From contig CANOEC010000031.1 of the NCBI GenBank assembly GCA_947564735.1, forward strand, positions 1-46,666: DNA of 46,666 nt, written 5' to 3'. Shown here one piece after another: positions 24,821 through 35,300 of the stretch. This stretch comes from an uncultured Lachnospiraceae bacterium (GTDB lineage: Bacteria > Bacillota > Clostridia > Lachnospirales > Lachnospiraceae). How positions within the stretch are numbered: position 1 is the first letter of the stretch; each line of letters starts with the position of its first letter. Under the pieces are notes generated by a model. The model searched no databases. It was given only the letters and a program-made list of their open reading frames with translations, and had not been told where the DNA came from. A program made the translations under genes and the position numbers.

Positions 24821-24860
24821 GCCTTTGTATAAAATGAAATACAAATTTTAGCACAAAGGC
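24821..24860 (+). promoter_or_regulatory. Two exclusive hairpins in the response-regulator leader
   Basis: GCCTTTGT (24821-24828) can pair with ACAAAGGC (24853-24860), or the overlapping TTTGTAT (24824-24830) can pair with ATACAAA (24839-24845). The ribosome site ACGGAG follows within about ten bases, so the fold could affect translation. Confidence 0.35.
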
Positions 24861-24877
24861 TTAGAAACGGAGAATCT

Positions 24878-25612
24878 ATGAAAATAACGCTTTGCGATGA
24901 CAGCATCAAAGACCTGCTTTATATAGAAAAGCTATTGGCGAAATACAAAACACATTATCCTAATAAACGCTTTGAAGTAGAAAAACTGTCTGACCCGTCC
25001 AGATTATACCGCAACATATCAGAAGGAAAGTTGTCTGATATTTACATATTGGATATGCTGATGCCGAGGTGGTCCGGAATCGACCTCGGCAATCAAATCA
25101 GAGGATCGGGCAGTGAAAGCGTCATTATCTATATTACCTCATCGGACGATTACGCGCTGGATGCCTATGGCGTACATGCAATCAGATATCTTTTAAAACC
25201 GGTTGATGAATGCAAATTCTTTGGAGCAGTTGACTACGCTCTGTCATATACAAGAGTCAAAACGGAACCTGTATGGCTAATTAAAACAAAAGACGGATTC
25301 ATCAAGCAGCCCTTTTCCGGTATAGAATATATCGAAAATGCCAGCAGAAAATTAGCGATACACTTGTCCGGCGGAGAAGTATTGCAAAGTCTTTTTATCA
25401 GAAAGACCTTTGAAGAAGAAGTGTGCGAGATTACAGATAAGAATAATTTTCAACAGATTCACAAATCCTTTCTTGTGAATCTGGATTATGTGGAACAGCT
25501 TACACCGGACAGCGTCATCATGAAATCCGGCATAGAGCTGCCCGTCAGCAAGGGTAGGGCGGCGGCTGTCAAACGTAACTATCTTCTTTTTGTTTCCGAA
25601 AGATGCAGGTAG
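24878..25612 (+). CDS. LytTR-family response regulator
   Basis: A 244-residue protein with a receiver domain (acidic D11-D12 in KITLCDDSIKD and the phospho-acceptor aspartate in YILDMLMPRWSGIDL, about residue 59) and a C-terminal LytTR DNA-binding domain (IEYIENASRKLAIHL, QQIHKSFLVNLDYVE). AgrA and VirR-type regulators have this build. It overlaps the sensor kinase gene by ten bases, indicating coupled translation. No peptide-processing AgrB or precursor AgrD is adjacent, so the signal is unknown. Confidence 0.93.
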   Translation: MKITLCDDSIKDLLYIEKLLAKYKTHYPNKRFEVEKLSDPSRLYRNISEGKLSDIYILDMLMPRWSGIDLGNQIRGSGSESVIIYITSSDDYALDAYGVHAIRYLLKPVDECKFFGAVDYALSYTRVKTEPVWLIKTKDGFIKQPFSGIEYIENASRKLAIHLSGGEVLQSLFIRKTFEEEVCEITDKNNFQQIHKSFLVNLDYVEQLTPDSVIMKSGIELPVSKGRAAAVKRNYLLFVSERCR

Positions 25613-26913
25613 GTAAAGTCATGGTTTTTTTTAAAGATATATCATATATGCTCAGCCACGTATTTTTTATGGTATTTATTTATTTGTTTTTAGTACCACG
25701 CTATTCCAAGAAAAAAACGATTGCCATCTGTTTTTTCTCTTGTTTCATAATGAACCTCTTAGATTACTTTAAGCTGAATTTATTCGCAGACAGCAAATTA
25801 TTTTATTTTTTTTCCACAATAGTACAGATTGCCATAGCGCAGTTTACAGGACTTTTTATTTCTGTAAAAAGGGACAGCAGGGTGCTTTTCATAAGCTTAA
25901 GCGCTTCAAATTATGTCATTGTCGGCAGCATTACCGCCTCTATCTTATACATATATACGGGGAATGTCTATCTGGCGCTGGCTGGAAATCTTTTAATGCA
26001 TCTTACTATTTTGTTTGTACTTTATAATAAAATTGCAAATATATTTCATCAGTTTTTAGAGCGTGATATTGAAAAAAGCTGGTGGGAGCTATGTCTCATT
26101 CCCGTATTCTTTTTCTGCAGCTTTTCCTGCCTCGCATTCTTTCCTTATACGCTTTATGAATATCCCGAAAATATCCTTGTCAGCATCTTTCTCATGATTA
26201 CGATGCTCGTATCCTATATCGTTGTACTGCGCTATCTGCACAGCGAAACGGAACATGTAGAACAATACTGGAAGAATGTGATGTTTGAATCCTATATCAA
26301 AGGACTGGAAAGCCAGAATTATCTGGTCAGACAATCCGAACAGAATCTAAAAATATTGCGCCATGATATGAGACATTATTCCGCAATGATTGATTCTCTC
26401 TTAGAGCAGGAAGAATATGACGAAATCCGGAACATCACCGGGCATATCAATGAAGTGGTTGACGAAAACAAAGTCAACCGCTACTGTGAAAATCTCGTTA
26501 TCAATACCATTCTTCTCAAAATGGCACAACAGGCGCAGTCCCTTCATATCAGTCTCCGTCTGAATGTGCTGGTTGCCGACCGCATTCCGGTCAACGAGTA
26601 TGAATTTGCCATGGTACTTGCAAATCTCTTGGAAAATGCCGTGTTCAGTGTAAAAGACTTAGAACCTCCGCACAAATGGGTCGAGGCAAAAATACATTGT
26701 ACGGCAGAATACCTGCTGCTCGACATGGAAAACAAATGCAGCAAAGAAATAGCGTTTGATTCCATAACCGGACTTCCCAAAAGCAACCGTGGCAAGGGAC
26801 ACGGTCTCGGAATGCAGAGCGTGCAGGCGTTTCTCAACAAACTGGACGGGCAGCTTGACTGCTACTGCGAAAATGGGCGGTTTAAGATTATTCTGTATGC
26901 AAAATTTATGTGA
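25603..26913 (+). CDS. Membrane sensor histidine kinase with GHKL ATPase domain
   Basis: A 436-residue kinase partner of the response regulator. About six membrane helices fill residues 10-205, followed by a linker and the phospho-acceptor region LKILRHDMRHYSAMI (His near 258). The ATP-binding domain carries the N box (LANLLENAVFSV) and the G box (GKGHGLGMQSV). The architecture matches AgrC/ComD-like kinases. The first ATG lies inside the upstream gene; an ATG six codons later with AGGTAGGT upstream is an alternative start. It ends 20 bp from the convergent ABC gene. Confidence 0.92.
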   Translation: MQVGKVMVFFKDISYMLSHVFFMVFIYLFLVPRYSKKKTIAICFFSCFIMNLLDYFKLNLFADSKLFYFFSTIVQIAIAQFTGLFISVKRDSRVLFISLSASNYVIVGSITASILYIYTGNVYLALAGNLLMHLTILFVLYNKIANIFHQFLERDIEKSWWELCLIPVFFFCSFSCLAFFPYTLYEYPENILVSIFLMITMLVSYIVVLRYLHSETEHVEQYWKNVMFESYIKGLESQNYLVRQSEQNLKILRHDMRHYSAMIDSLLEQEEYDEIRNITGHINEVVDENKVNRYCENLVINTILLKMAQQAQSLHISLRLNVLVADRIPVNEYEFAMVLANLLENAVFSVKDLEPPHKWVEAKIHCTAEYLLLDMENKCSKEIAFDSITGLPKSNRGKGHGLGMQSVQAFLNKLDGQLDCYCENGRFKIILYAKFM

Positions 26914-26933
26914 GCGTGCTGCCGGTTCTGTCA

Positions 26934-28598
26934 TCATCCTGTCCTTATTTTTTTATTACATATTGCTCCTGCAGCATTGTCATGGGAAATCAGAAACACG
27001 ATTTTGTCCTGCGACAATTTCTTGATTTCTTGTAAAATTAACGCTGCCGTCTGCCTATCCAGTGCACTTGTCACTTCATCGAACAAATAAACATCCGCGT
27101 CTTTCAAAAAAGCTCTGGCAAGCATCAACCGCTGGCATTGCCCGCCCGACAAGCTGCCTCCACGCTCTCCTACAACGGTGTCAAACTGCCGTGGCATTGC
27201 CCGGATATCATTCAAAATCTGCGCTTTTTGGCAGGCATTTCGCAGTTCTTCTTCTGTTGCATCCGGTTTTACATATAACAGATTCTCCCGGATGGATGTA
27301 TGAAACAGATAGGTGCCCTGCAGGCTTCCGGAAATATTATGATAATATGCAGAGAAATCTATACGCTCTAACTCCTCATCATTCACCCTTATCTGCCCGC
27401 TGTCCGCACTGATAAGCCCCAGCATCAGTCTCAAAAGCGTAGTCTTGCCGCTTCCGCTTCTCCCTGTTATATGTACACAGTCGCCCTTTCCAAAGACCCC
27501 GCTTACATCCGCCAAAAGCTGCGGCAGCTTAGAAGAATAACTGAAACCTATTTTCTTTAATTCTATTTTCCGGATGCCAGTAATGTATTTTGTCCCTTCT
27601 TTTTCTGTCGTTTTGTCACTTCCTTTGTTATGCCATGACATGGCACGAAGATAGACCGGCATATCAGACTGCATGGAAGCCTGATATGCAGACAATGCAT
27701 TCATGGAATCGGTCAATAAATGATAATAAACAATAAATACAAGCAGCTCCCCTGCCGACATATTACCATTTAATATCATGATTCCTCCGACAAAATAAAC
27801 GCCGAACTCCATCAGAAATTCATTCTTTAGTCTGGGAATGATCAGTACCCGTGTCACCCAGTAATGAATCCATTTCGCATTATACAGTGCATACTTATGC
27901 TGGAATCTTACATATTTCCGCGCCTGTCCCTTCTCCTGCCCAAACATTTTAATCTGGCGCCATCCCTTTAATGTGCGATGCAGCCATGAAGTCATATCGC
28001 TGTCATTTTGACGATTCTGTTCATTCAATATATTTTCTTTTTGGCTAATCATGCTGTCTATCAGAATCGTTACCGGAAATGCAAGGATTCCAAGCAAAGC
28101 CAGCTGCCAGTTTAACCGAAACAAACATATGGCGGAAAAAAATAATAAAATTATTTTTACTTCAAACATGCCAAACTGATTTTCCAAGCATTCGGACAAT
28201 TTACAGATATCATTGTCCATTTTTAATTTAACATCTCCAATGTCTACCGCTGGAACATTTTTTCTTTTCAGATAAATAAACTCGTCTAATGCCTGCCCAC
28301 GCAATTTGTATTCTAATGCATTTCGCATCTTGTTTAAAACAACACGCCCGATGAGCGCCGCCGCACATCCTCCCACAAACAAAATGCAATATCCGGCGGC
28401 GATATAACCAAAGGCTTTCCAATCGCTCTTTAAAAGCGCTTGGTCAACAAATAAATGATAAAGCTGTGGTGTAAGCAATTCTATGATGGCAGTGGATAAC
28501 AACAACAATACATAGAGCGGTAGGAGTTTCTTTTGTTTCTCCATACACCAAATCAGATATCTATATAATTCCATCCTGAGTTTGATTGCCTTTTTCAT
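26934..28598 (-). CDS. ABC exporter half-transporter (permease plus ATPase), second gene
   Basis: A 554-residue half-transporter with a six-helix membrane domain followed by an ATPase domain: Walker A GRSGSGKTTLL, signature SLSGGQCQR, Walker B VYLFDEVTSALD, H-loop LISHD. The ATPase has all catalytic residues. The C-terminus is short, ending about a dozen residues after the H-loop. It follows the first half-transporter by 50 bp with a GGAGG site, so the two probably form a heterodimer. The substrate (peptide, siderophore or lipid) cannot be told from sequence. Confidence 0.92.
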   Translation of the reverse strand: MKKAIKLRMELYRYLIWCMEKQKKLLPLYVLLLLSTAIIELLTPQLYHLFVDQALLKSDWKAFGYIAAGYCILFVGGCAAALIGRVVLNKMRNALEYKLRGQALDEFIYLKRKNVPAVDIGDVKLKMDNDICKLSECLENQFGMFEVKIILLFFSAICLFRLNWQLALLGILAFPVTILIDSMISQKENILNEQNRQNDSDMTSWLHRTLKGWRQIKMFGQEKGQARKYVRFQHKYALYNAKWIHYWVTRVLIIPRLKNEFLMEFGVYFVGGIMILNGNMSAGELLVFIVYYHLLTDSMNALSAYQASMQSDMPVYLRAMSWHNKGSDKTTEKEGTKYITGIRKIELKKIGFSYSSKLPQLLADVSGVFGKGDCVHITGRSGSGKTTLLRLMLGLISADSGQIRVNDEELERIDFSAYYHNISGSLQGTYLFHTSIRENLLYVKPDATEEELRNACQKAQILNDIRAMPRQFDTVVGERGGSLSGGQCQRLMLARAFLKDADVYLFDEVTSALDRQTAALILQEIKKLSQDKIVFLISHDNAAGAICNKKIRTG

Positions 28599-28648
28599 AT
28601 CTGCCTCCGTATCCGAAGCATCTCATGCCGAGAAGCGCAAACAGGATA

Positions 28649-30277
28649 TCACATTCTGATAACCCTGTCACACATTTCCTCCACCTGTCTGCTGTGCGTA
28701 ATAATGATCATTGTCTTATCGCCAAATAATTCCATACATTTAGAGACAATCCTCTTTTCCGCAGCCCCATCTAATGCCGAGGTCGGTTCGTCCAAAATAA
28801 TCATATCCGGCTGCCGCAGATAAAGCTGTGCCATCGCCATCCTCTGCTTCTGCCCGCCGGATAAAATATCTCCAATCCGGGTGTCCATGCCCTCTGCCCA
28901 CTCGTCCACATAGTCTTCCATACCCGATGCACGAATTGCGTCCCTTAGCTGCATATCTGAGGCTTTCGGATGTGCCAGCAGCAGATTCTCCTTCAAACTG
29001 CCATCCATAACAAAGGAATCCTGAAACATGATTCCGATTCTGCTCCGAAGCGTTTTCAAGGAATATGCACCAATTTCCATCCCATCCATTTTTATCTCTC
29101 CACTGTCGGCTTTCACCATTCCTATCAACAGCTCTGTGAGCGTAGATTTTCCGCAGCCGCTGTTTCCGGTGATGGCAACCTTTTCTCCCGGATGAATCTG
29201 AAGAGAAAAATGTTCATATATCTGTCTGGAACCATATGAAAAATAAAGGTTATTGATTTCAATCTGCCCCCTGCAATGTTCCATTTGTATTGTCCCGCCA
29301 TCCTCCTCATCAGGATGGTTCATAAATTCCTGTATTTTACGAATATATCCGACTCTGACCTGCGCATCGTTCCAGTTTTGGTTGATGGATGTTATCTCCT
29401 GAGTCATCATTGAAAAATATGTGAGCAGAACAGTAAACGTACCTATCGTCATGATTTTTTCTTTTAACAAATAGACTGAAACTGCAAAAATACTCAACTG
29501 CGACAGGAGGACCAGTCCTTTGAGCACCTGTTCCGATAATGCCTGTAACAAATTTATCCGGTTTCTCTGTTGAAACATCTCCGATGAAGAAGCAGCAAAC
29601 TTTGCCTTTACCATTTTCTGCATACTCAACAGCCGAATTGACAAGAAATTTTCTATCATCTCATACAGCCAGCTTACATACCCTCCATACTGCTCCTTTT
29701 GTATCATGGAAGCTTCTTTGCTTCTTTTCCCCACATAAATTGTTATCCCTCCGCAGATACCGGATAGCATTACCATCATAAAACCGGCGGCAATATGAAT
29801 TTTAAAACTGAAAAATACAAGTACAGCCATACTTATAAGACGATTCACCTGATGAATGACGCCACGAATCATAAAGTGCACACATTCCACCGGATAATCC
29901 TGCATCACCGCCATTACCTCACCTATTTTCATTTTCTTTAGGTCCGCCGGACGCAGCTTAAAATATTTCCGAAAAATATCCATTTTAATCTGAAAGGCGA
30001 ACATGACTATGAGATAGTGATGTTTCGTATAAATCCAATAATATAAAATACTGGAAAAAAGCGACAGCAAAATTGCCTCTCCGCTGATTTTAAGAAATCC
30101 CGTCATACTTTTCTGATAAATCATCGCATCCAGCATCTTTCCGAATAATTTAGGTAAAACTACCGCAATGACCGTTTCCGCCAGCCACCCGATGTAGAAT
30201 GTAATAAAATATTTTTTATATGGTCTCATATAAGGTTTTAAAAAAAGCAATGCGCTCTTTAAAGTATATTGTTCCAT
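28649..30277 (-). CDS. ABC exporter half-transporter (permease plus ATPase), first gene
   Basis: A 542-residue half-transporter with the same layout: Walker A GNSGCGKSTLTELL, signature ILSGGQKQR, Walker B MIILDEPTSALD, H-loop IITHS. Both partners keep the catalytic glutamate, so neither site looks degenerate. The start is ATG 30277, with AAAGGAG upstream, rather than a reading 15 codons longer. It is divergent from an AraC regulator, an arrangement seen for AraC-controlled siderophore or peptide ABC pairs such as YbtPQ-type systems. No precursor peptide or modification gene is adjacent. Confidence 0.92.
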   Translation of the reverse strand: MEQYTLKSALLFLKPYMRPYKKYFITFYIGWLAETVIAVVLPKLFGKMLDAMIYQKSMTGFLKISGEAILLSLFSSILYYWIYTKHHYLIVMFAFQIKMDIFRKYFKLRPADLKKMKIGEVMAVMQDYPVECVHFMIRGVIHQVNRLISMAVLVFFSFKIHIAAGFMMVMLSGICGGITIYVGKRSKEASMIQKEQYGGYVSWLYEMIENFLSIRLLSMQKMVKAKFAASSSEMFQQRNRINLLQALSEQVLKGLVLLSQLSIFAVSVYLLKEKIMTIGTFTVLLTYFSMMTQEITSINQNWNDAQVRVGYIRKIQEFMNHPDEEDGGTIQMEHCRGQIEINNLYFSYGSRQIYEHFSLQIHPGEKVAITGNSGCGKSTLTELLIGMVKADSGEIKMDGMEIGAYSLKTLRSRIGIMFQDSFVMDGSLKENLLLAHPKASDMQLRDAIRASGMEDYVDEWAEGMDTRIGDILSGGQKQRMAMAQLYLRQPDMIILDEPTSALDGAAEKRIVSKCMELFGDKTMIIITHSRQVEEMCDRVIRM

Positions 30278-30498
30278 ATCGCTCTGCTCCTTTTTGCCAT
30301 ATTCGTATAATGTCGGGGTCAAACAGGACTTTTACAAAATGCGTCCGTCGGTCAATGTCTTGCCGGACTTTGTCTGCATTTTATATTTCTGACCTTGTAT
30401 TGTCATTAACTTTTCTGCATGAATTTATTATACTTTCTGCAATCCCCTTGCAAAAAATCTCAGTTTCCTTAATAATATCAACAAGAGGGAATGGGGAC

Positions 30499-31371
30499 AT
30501 GATCAAGGACAGACGCTACACGGGAAATATTATTTATATTGATTTCTATGCCAAGGAAACATTTAAGGATTACCCTGCCAAGGAGTCCTTGACAATGACT
30601 TTAGTTACCGATGGCAAATGGGATTTTGACTTAAACCGCCATAACTATAAAATAAATGCTCCTTTTATCCTCTGTCTAAACGAATCAGACCACATTGCAA
30701 TAAAAAATAGCGGCAACTATGCCGCCAAAACATTTGTCTTCCGACCGACCTTTATTAATCGCAGTCTGACTCCTGAAACCATTATAGATAATACATTTGA
30801 AAATACAGAACTGATGCATGACAAAAATCTGATTAATATTTTCATGCAAAGAAATGACAATTATCACGGAATGATGTTTTTAGACGCTCCTTCCGCCCTG
30901 CAGGTTAATTCATGGCTGTCTATCATCGGCGGCGAATGCCTTTCGCAGAGTGACGGTCGCTGGACGTGCCGCTTGCGCAAATACCTCCTGCAAATCCTTT
31001 TTCTTCTGGAGGATTCCTTCCTTGCCCTCTGCAATAACAGCACGGCTGCAAAAGAGCCCATCGACTATGCGCTCGACTACATCAGAAGTAATTACAATCT
31101 TGGTCTGACACTGGAAGGCATCAGCAAATATGTGGGCGTAAACCGTACCACCCTCAATCATTTGTGCAAGCAGAAAACGGAAATGACCCTCATGCAGTAT
31201 CTCAAAGATTATCGCTTAAAAATAGCAAAAGAAACGCTTAGTCATACAAACCTGACACTGTCGGAAATCTCACTTTCATGCGGTTTTAACTATGAATCTT
31301 ATTTTGTAAAAGTATTTACCGAAGGCTGCGGCATGTCTCCCAGCGAATATCGGAAGCAGTTTCGGGGGTAG
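30499..31371 (+). CDS. AraC-family regulator divergent from the ABC exporter pair
   Basis: A 290-residue protein with an N-terminal cupin-like sensing region and two C-terminal helix-turn-helix motifs (LEGISKYVGVNRTTLNHL and LSEISLSCGFNYESYFVKVF, ending SPSEYRKQF). The start is ATG 30499, with GAGGGA upstream; the longer reading from 30220 runs through the neighbouring promoter. It probably activates the divergent ABC genes. The 220-bp divergent region holds TTGCAA-type and TATAAT-type boxes on both strands but no unambiguous operator. Confidence 0.9.
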   Translation: MIKDRRYTGNIIYIDFYAKETFKDYPAKESLTMTLVTDGKWDFDLNRHNYKINAPFILCLNESDHIAIKNSGNYAAKTFVFRPTFINRSLTPETIIDNTFENTELMHDKNLINIFMQRNDNYHGMMFLDAPSALQVNSWLSIIGGECLSQSDGRWTCRLRKYLLQILFLLEDSFLALCNNSTAAKEPIDYALDYIRSNYNLGLTLEGISKYVGVNRTTLNHLCKQKTEMTLMQYLKDYRLKIAKETLSHTNLTLSEISLSCGFNYESYFVKVFTEGCGMSPSEYRKQFRG

Positions 31372-31395
31372 GGTTCTCGTAGCTCCATATGAGGA

Positions 31396-31446
31396 TACAA
31401 GAAAATCTGCTTCGCAGATTATCTTGGGAAGAACCTTTGGTTCTTT
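31396..31446. repeat. Modular TTCG-hairpin intergenic repeat, copy C (short)
   Basis: AATCTGC/GCAGATT with a TTC loop, the constant ATCTTGG, then GAAGAACC/GGTTCTTT with a TTTG-type loop. It lacks the GAAATTTCCTAT boxes of copies A and B. It sits between the convergent AraC and toxin genes. Confidence 0.65.
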
Positions 31447-31496
31447 CACTCTTATTTACTACTGTGAACTACTATACATCGCACTCGATTAGGAAC

Positions 31497-31823
31497 TTAT
31501 AAAACCGTTCCGCTTAACTGTTCTCCTACATCTCTGCCACCATACATAATCCGGACAATATTTACTACATTTTGAAGTTCTGCTGGCAGATAGAATATCA
31601 GATAGTTATCTACTGGCAAAAATCGGATTCCCTGACTACGCCACGGTTCTTCCTCATAAAGCTGATGACGCATGGGCATTTCCTCAAGGGTGCGAATCGT
31701 TTTCATAATCCGCTGGGTTTGCCTTGTCGCGTTTTCCGGCGCAAGCAGCCCCAATGCAATATATTCATAAATATCACGCAAGTCCTGTCTTGCCTGCGCT
31801 GTATATACAATATTCCAACTCAT
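31497..31823 (-). CDS. RelE/ParE-family toxin
   Basis: A 108-residue type II toxin. The fold signature is YTAQARQDLRDIYEYIAL at the N-terminus and FLPVDNYLIFYLPAE, then VNIVRIMYGGRDV, in the core strands; the final R-x-x-Y pattern is usual for ParE/RelE. It overlaps the antitoxin stop by four bases (ATGA). RelE members cut mRNA on the ribosome and ParE members act on gyrase; sequence alone does not decide which. Confidence 0.9.
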   Translation of the reverse strand: MSWNIVYTAQARQDLRDIYEYIALGLLAPENATRQTQRIMKTIRTLEEMPMRHQLYEEEPWRSQGIRFLPVDNYLIFYLPAELQNVVNIVRIMYGGRDVGEQLSGTVL

Positions 31824-32125
31824 ATACCAAAGTCTCTCTTCATTTCCGCCTCAATGGCATCTGCTGAATATACCCTGCCCTCTTTTACATCAGCCATACC
31901 TTTTTCCATTTCCGCATCAAACTGTTCTCTGGTAAAAGATCCATAATTTATCGGCACCGTCTGCGGCAACTTTATTTCAAACGGAATCCCTCTCTGCAAA
32001 ACCACCTGCCTCAAAAACATCCCCACTGCATTGGACATTGGGATTCCTAAACGGTCAAGCACCTGCTCTGCCTGCTCTTTTATTTCTGGTTCCACTCGTG
32101 CAAATACATTTGATGTTCGTGCCAT
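31820..32125 (-). CDS. RelB/DinJ-family antitoxin
   Basis: A 101-residue antitoxin with a ribbon-helix-helix start (TSNVFARVEPEIKEQAEQVL, GIPMSNAVGMFLRQVV) and an acidic C-terminus that would wrap the toxin. The start is ATG 32125 with a perfect AAGGAGG; a reading 25 codons longer runs through the promoter. RelB-type proteins repress their own operon, and an inverted repeat covers the -35 box here. Confidence 0.92.
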   Translation of the reverse strand: MARTSNVFARVEPEIKEQAEQVLDRLGIPMSNAVGMFLRQVVLQRGIPFEIKLPQTVPINYGSFTREQFDAEMEKGMADVKEGRVYSADAIEAEMKRDFGI

Positions 32126-32147
32126 AACAATCGCCTCCTTTTTCATT

Positions 32148-32187
32148 AGTATATCCATTTTACTTGCAAAGCGCAAGCGATTTGCAA
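32148..32187 (-). promoter_or_regulatory. Promoter and inverted-repeat operator of the toxin-antitoxin pair
   Basis: Minus strand: TTGCGC (32171-32176), 17-bp spacer, TATACT (32148-32153). TTGCAAA (32164-32170) and TTTGCAA (32181-32187) flank the -35 box as a 7-bp inverted repeat with ten-base spacing. Confidence 0.65.
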
Positions 32188-32361
32188 AATGTCGTTCCAC
32201 AACGATTAAGCCGCTCCTTTAACATCTACGATTTTGCTTACTTGGAAAAGCTTTAATATATTCCAACTTTTTTAGCAAAAATCCACTATTTATGATAAAA
32301 TAACTACTTAGTTATAATACCATTGAAACATTTTTTCGCCATCGAAATTGAGGAGTCCATA

Positions 32362-35300
32362 GTGCTAAACCGACAGATTATCCAAGAAATTACAGGAACT
32401 ACCATTTATAACCGCGGGATGGAACTTTTTTGCCAAAATAAAGTACTGTCCTTTGAATCGGACGAACTGGATGAAGAAATCCATATGCGCGCCGTCGTAC
32501 AGGGCAGCGGAAAGAAAAAGTACAACGTAGAACTTTACTACAATACGTTTTATGAAGATTTGTCCGAATGCTTCTGCGACTGTCCTGCCTTCTATAATTA
32601 TGACAGCATCTGCAAACACTGTGCTGCCGTGCTCTTAGAAGCCGAAAGCCGTCTGGACATACAGCAGACGATTTTTGACTATATCGAAGAGCCGGGAGGC
32701 GCAGGCGCAAAGCGCAGGCTCTCCGACTATATCGGTCCCGAAGGCGGTCGTTTCCTCCCCAAGTCCCGCTCCAAAGAAACGACCCCGGTCATCAAAGAAC
32801 TGCTCAGACACCAGAGAATGAAAGCAACTCTCCCTTTCATGCAGAATGCGCCTTATGAAAAGGTATCTTTGGAACCTCATATCAAATGTAACGAAAATAA
32901 CGCCACGGTAGAATTTAAAATCGGCATGGATACAAAGTACGTCCTAAAAGATGTGTTTGAGTTTACACAGAATATTGCATCATGCGCAGAACATTCCTAT
33001 GGTAAAAAACTAAAATTTCACCACTCGCTAAGCGCTTTTGACCCGCTTTCACAAAAAATCGTACAATTTATCCTTGGCTGGGTATCAGAAAACAAAGAAC
33101 ATTATATAGAATACAATTATTATTCTTACGCCGTATCCCTCGCGAAGCTGCGCCGGCTGCCTCTTACCGGGACGGATTTTGAAGAACTGCTCACGCTTTT
33201 TAAGGATACGCCTATTCTGATCGATCTCAATGACTCCGGTGAAAAAATCTGGCGCCAGACAGACGATGAGCTCATCCGCCGGATGCAGATTATTGGCAAA
33301 AGAGATGGCATCGAAGTGGCGCCGGAACCCCTGACCTCTTTCTATTCCACGCATACGGTTTTCACCTTCCGGGACGGACTCATCTATCGTGAAAGCAAAG
33401 AGTCTCTTGCGCCCATCCAAGACTTTTTATCGTGTCTGCCCGATCTTTTCGGAAGCGCATTCTACATTGACAAGAGCGACATTCCTATGTTTTGCAGAGA
33501 ACTGCTGCCTCTTTTAGAGAAACATTACGTATGCGAGAAGACAGACTTCAATGCGGCTGATTACGGCGTGTGCCCTGCCTTATTTGAAATCTATCTGGAC
33601 GCGCCGCAGAAAGACTTCATCACCTGCAAGGTCTATGCCGTTTATGGTGAAAAAAAGTATGCTGTCTATCAGAAAGACGAGGAAAATGCCGGGCGGGACG
33701 CCGTAAAAGAAATACAGGTGGGCAACGTCGTCGCCGCGTACTGCAATGCCTATGACGAAAAGGAACACGCGATGGTCATCGCCGGAGACGAAGACAAAAT
33801 CTACGAACTGCTCACCCTTGGTATTCCGCGTTTACAGACATTGGGGGATGTGTACGTCTCCGACGCCCTAAAAAATATCCGCATCGTGTCTGGCAGCAAA
33901 GTGGAGGTCGGCGTATCTCTGGCGGGTGATTTGCTGGAACTGTCTATGCATACCGACGAATTGTCCAGAGAGGAACTAATCGAAATCCTGTCAAAATATG
34001 ACAAAAAGAAAAAGTACTTCCGTCTGAAAAACGGCAGCTTTATCCAGACAGAAGACGAAGGAATCGGGATGCTTCTAAACCTCAGACAGAATCTGAACCT
34101 GACAGACGCACAGCTTCGCAAAGAAACCGTCTCACTGCCCAGATACCGTGCACTGTATCTGGAAGAGGAACTTCAGGACGCACAGGCTGTCACAGCCTTC
34201 CGCAACAGACCCTTTCAGGAACTGGTCCGCAATATGAAGACCATTGAAGAAAATAATTATGAAGCGCCCGCAAGCCTTGAATCTACCTTACGCCCCTACC
34301 AGTTCACCGGCTTTACATGGCTTAAGACATTGTATCACAATGGCTTTGGGGGCATACTGGCAGATGATATGGGACTGGGCAAGACATTGCAGACGATTGC
34401 TTTTCTGTTGTCGGAATATCTGGAGGCAAAATTCACGGATAACCGCCGTGTCTTAATCGTTACGCCGGCATCTCTGGTTTTTAACTGGCAAAATGAGTTC
34501 TCTCTTTTTGCGCCCAATCTTCCTGTGAAAATGGTGACCGGAAATGCCGACGAACGCCGTGATATGATATACAATGCCCAGAGCAGGGATATTTTGATTA
34601 CTTCCTATGAACTTCTGAAAAGGGACTTGGAAGCCTATGAAAGCGTACCTTTTTTCTGTCAGATTATAGACGAGGCGCAATACATCAAGAATCATACTAC
34701 ACAGGCTGCAAGAGCCGTCAAGTCGATAACCGCCGAATGCCGTTTCGCCCTTACCGGAACGCCCATCGAAAACCGGCTGAGCGAACTGTGGAGCATTTTC
34801 GACTACCTCATGCCCGGACTTTTGTACAGTTACCAGCGTTTCCGGACAGAAATCGAAATACCGGTAGTGCAGAATCAGGATGAAGCCGCCATGAACAGAC
34901 TCCGGAAAATGGTCAGACCCTTTATCCTGCGACGCCTAAAAAAAGACGTCCTCACAGACCTGCCCGACAAACTGGAGAAATGCATGTACGCCAATATGGA
35001 AGGGGAGCAGCAAAAGCTCTACCATGCCCATGTCCAGAGAATCCGCATGATGTTAGACAAACAGACGGACGAGGAATTTAAAACCGCCAAAATACAGATT
35101 CTTTCGGAGCTTACCAAACTGCGTCAGCTCTGTTGCGACCCTGCGCTCATTTATGAGAAATACGAAAGCCCTTCCGCCAAATCTGCTCTCTGTATGGATT
35201 TGATTCACAATGCGGTGGCGGGCGGACACAAGGTACTTCTGTTCTCACAATTTACTTCCATGCTGGAAAATCTGCAGAAGGATTTAAAAGATGCCGGCAT

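Noticed and set aside
30220-30498. 93-codon N-terminal extension of the first AraC regulator
   Set aside because: It crosses the divergent promoter region and lacks family similarity; the ATG at 30499 has a ribosome site.
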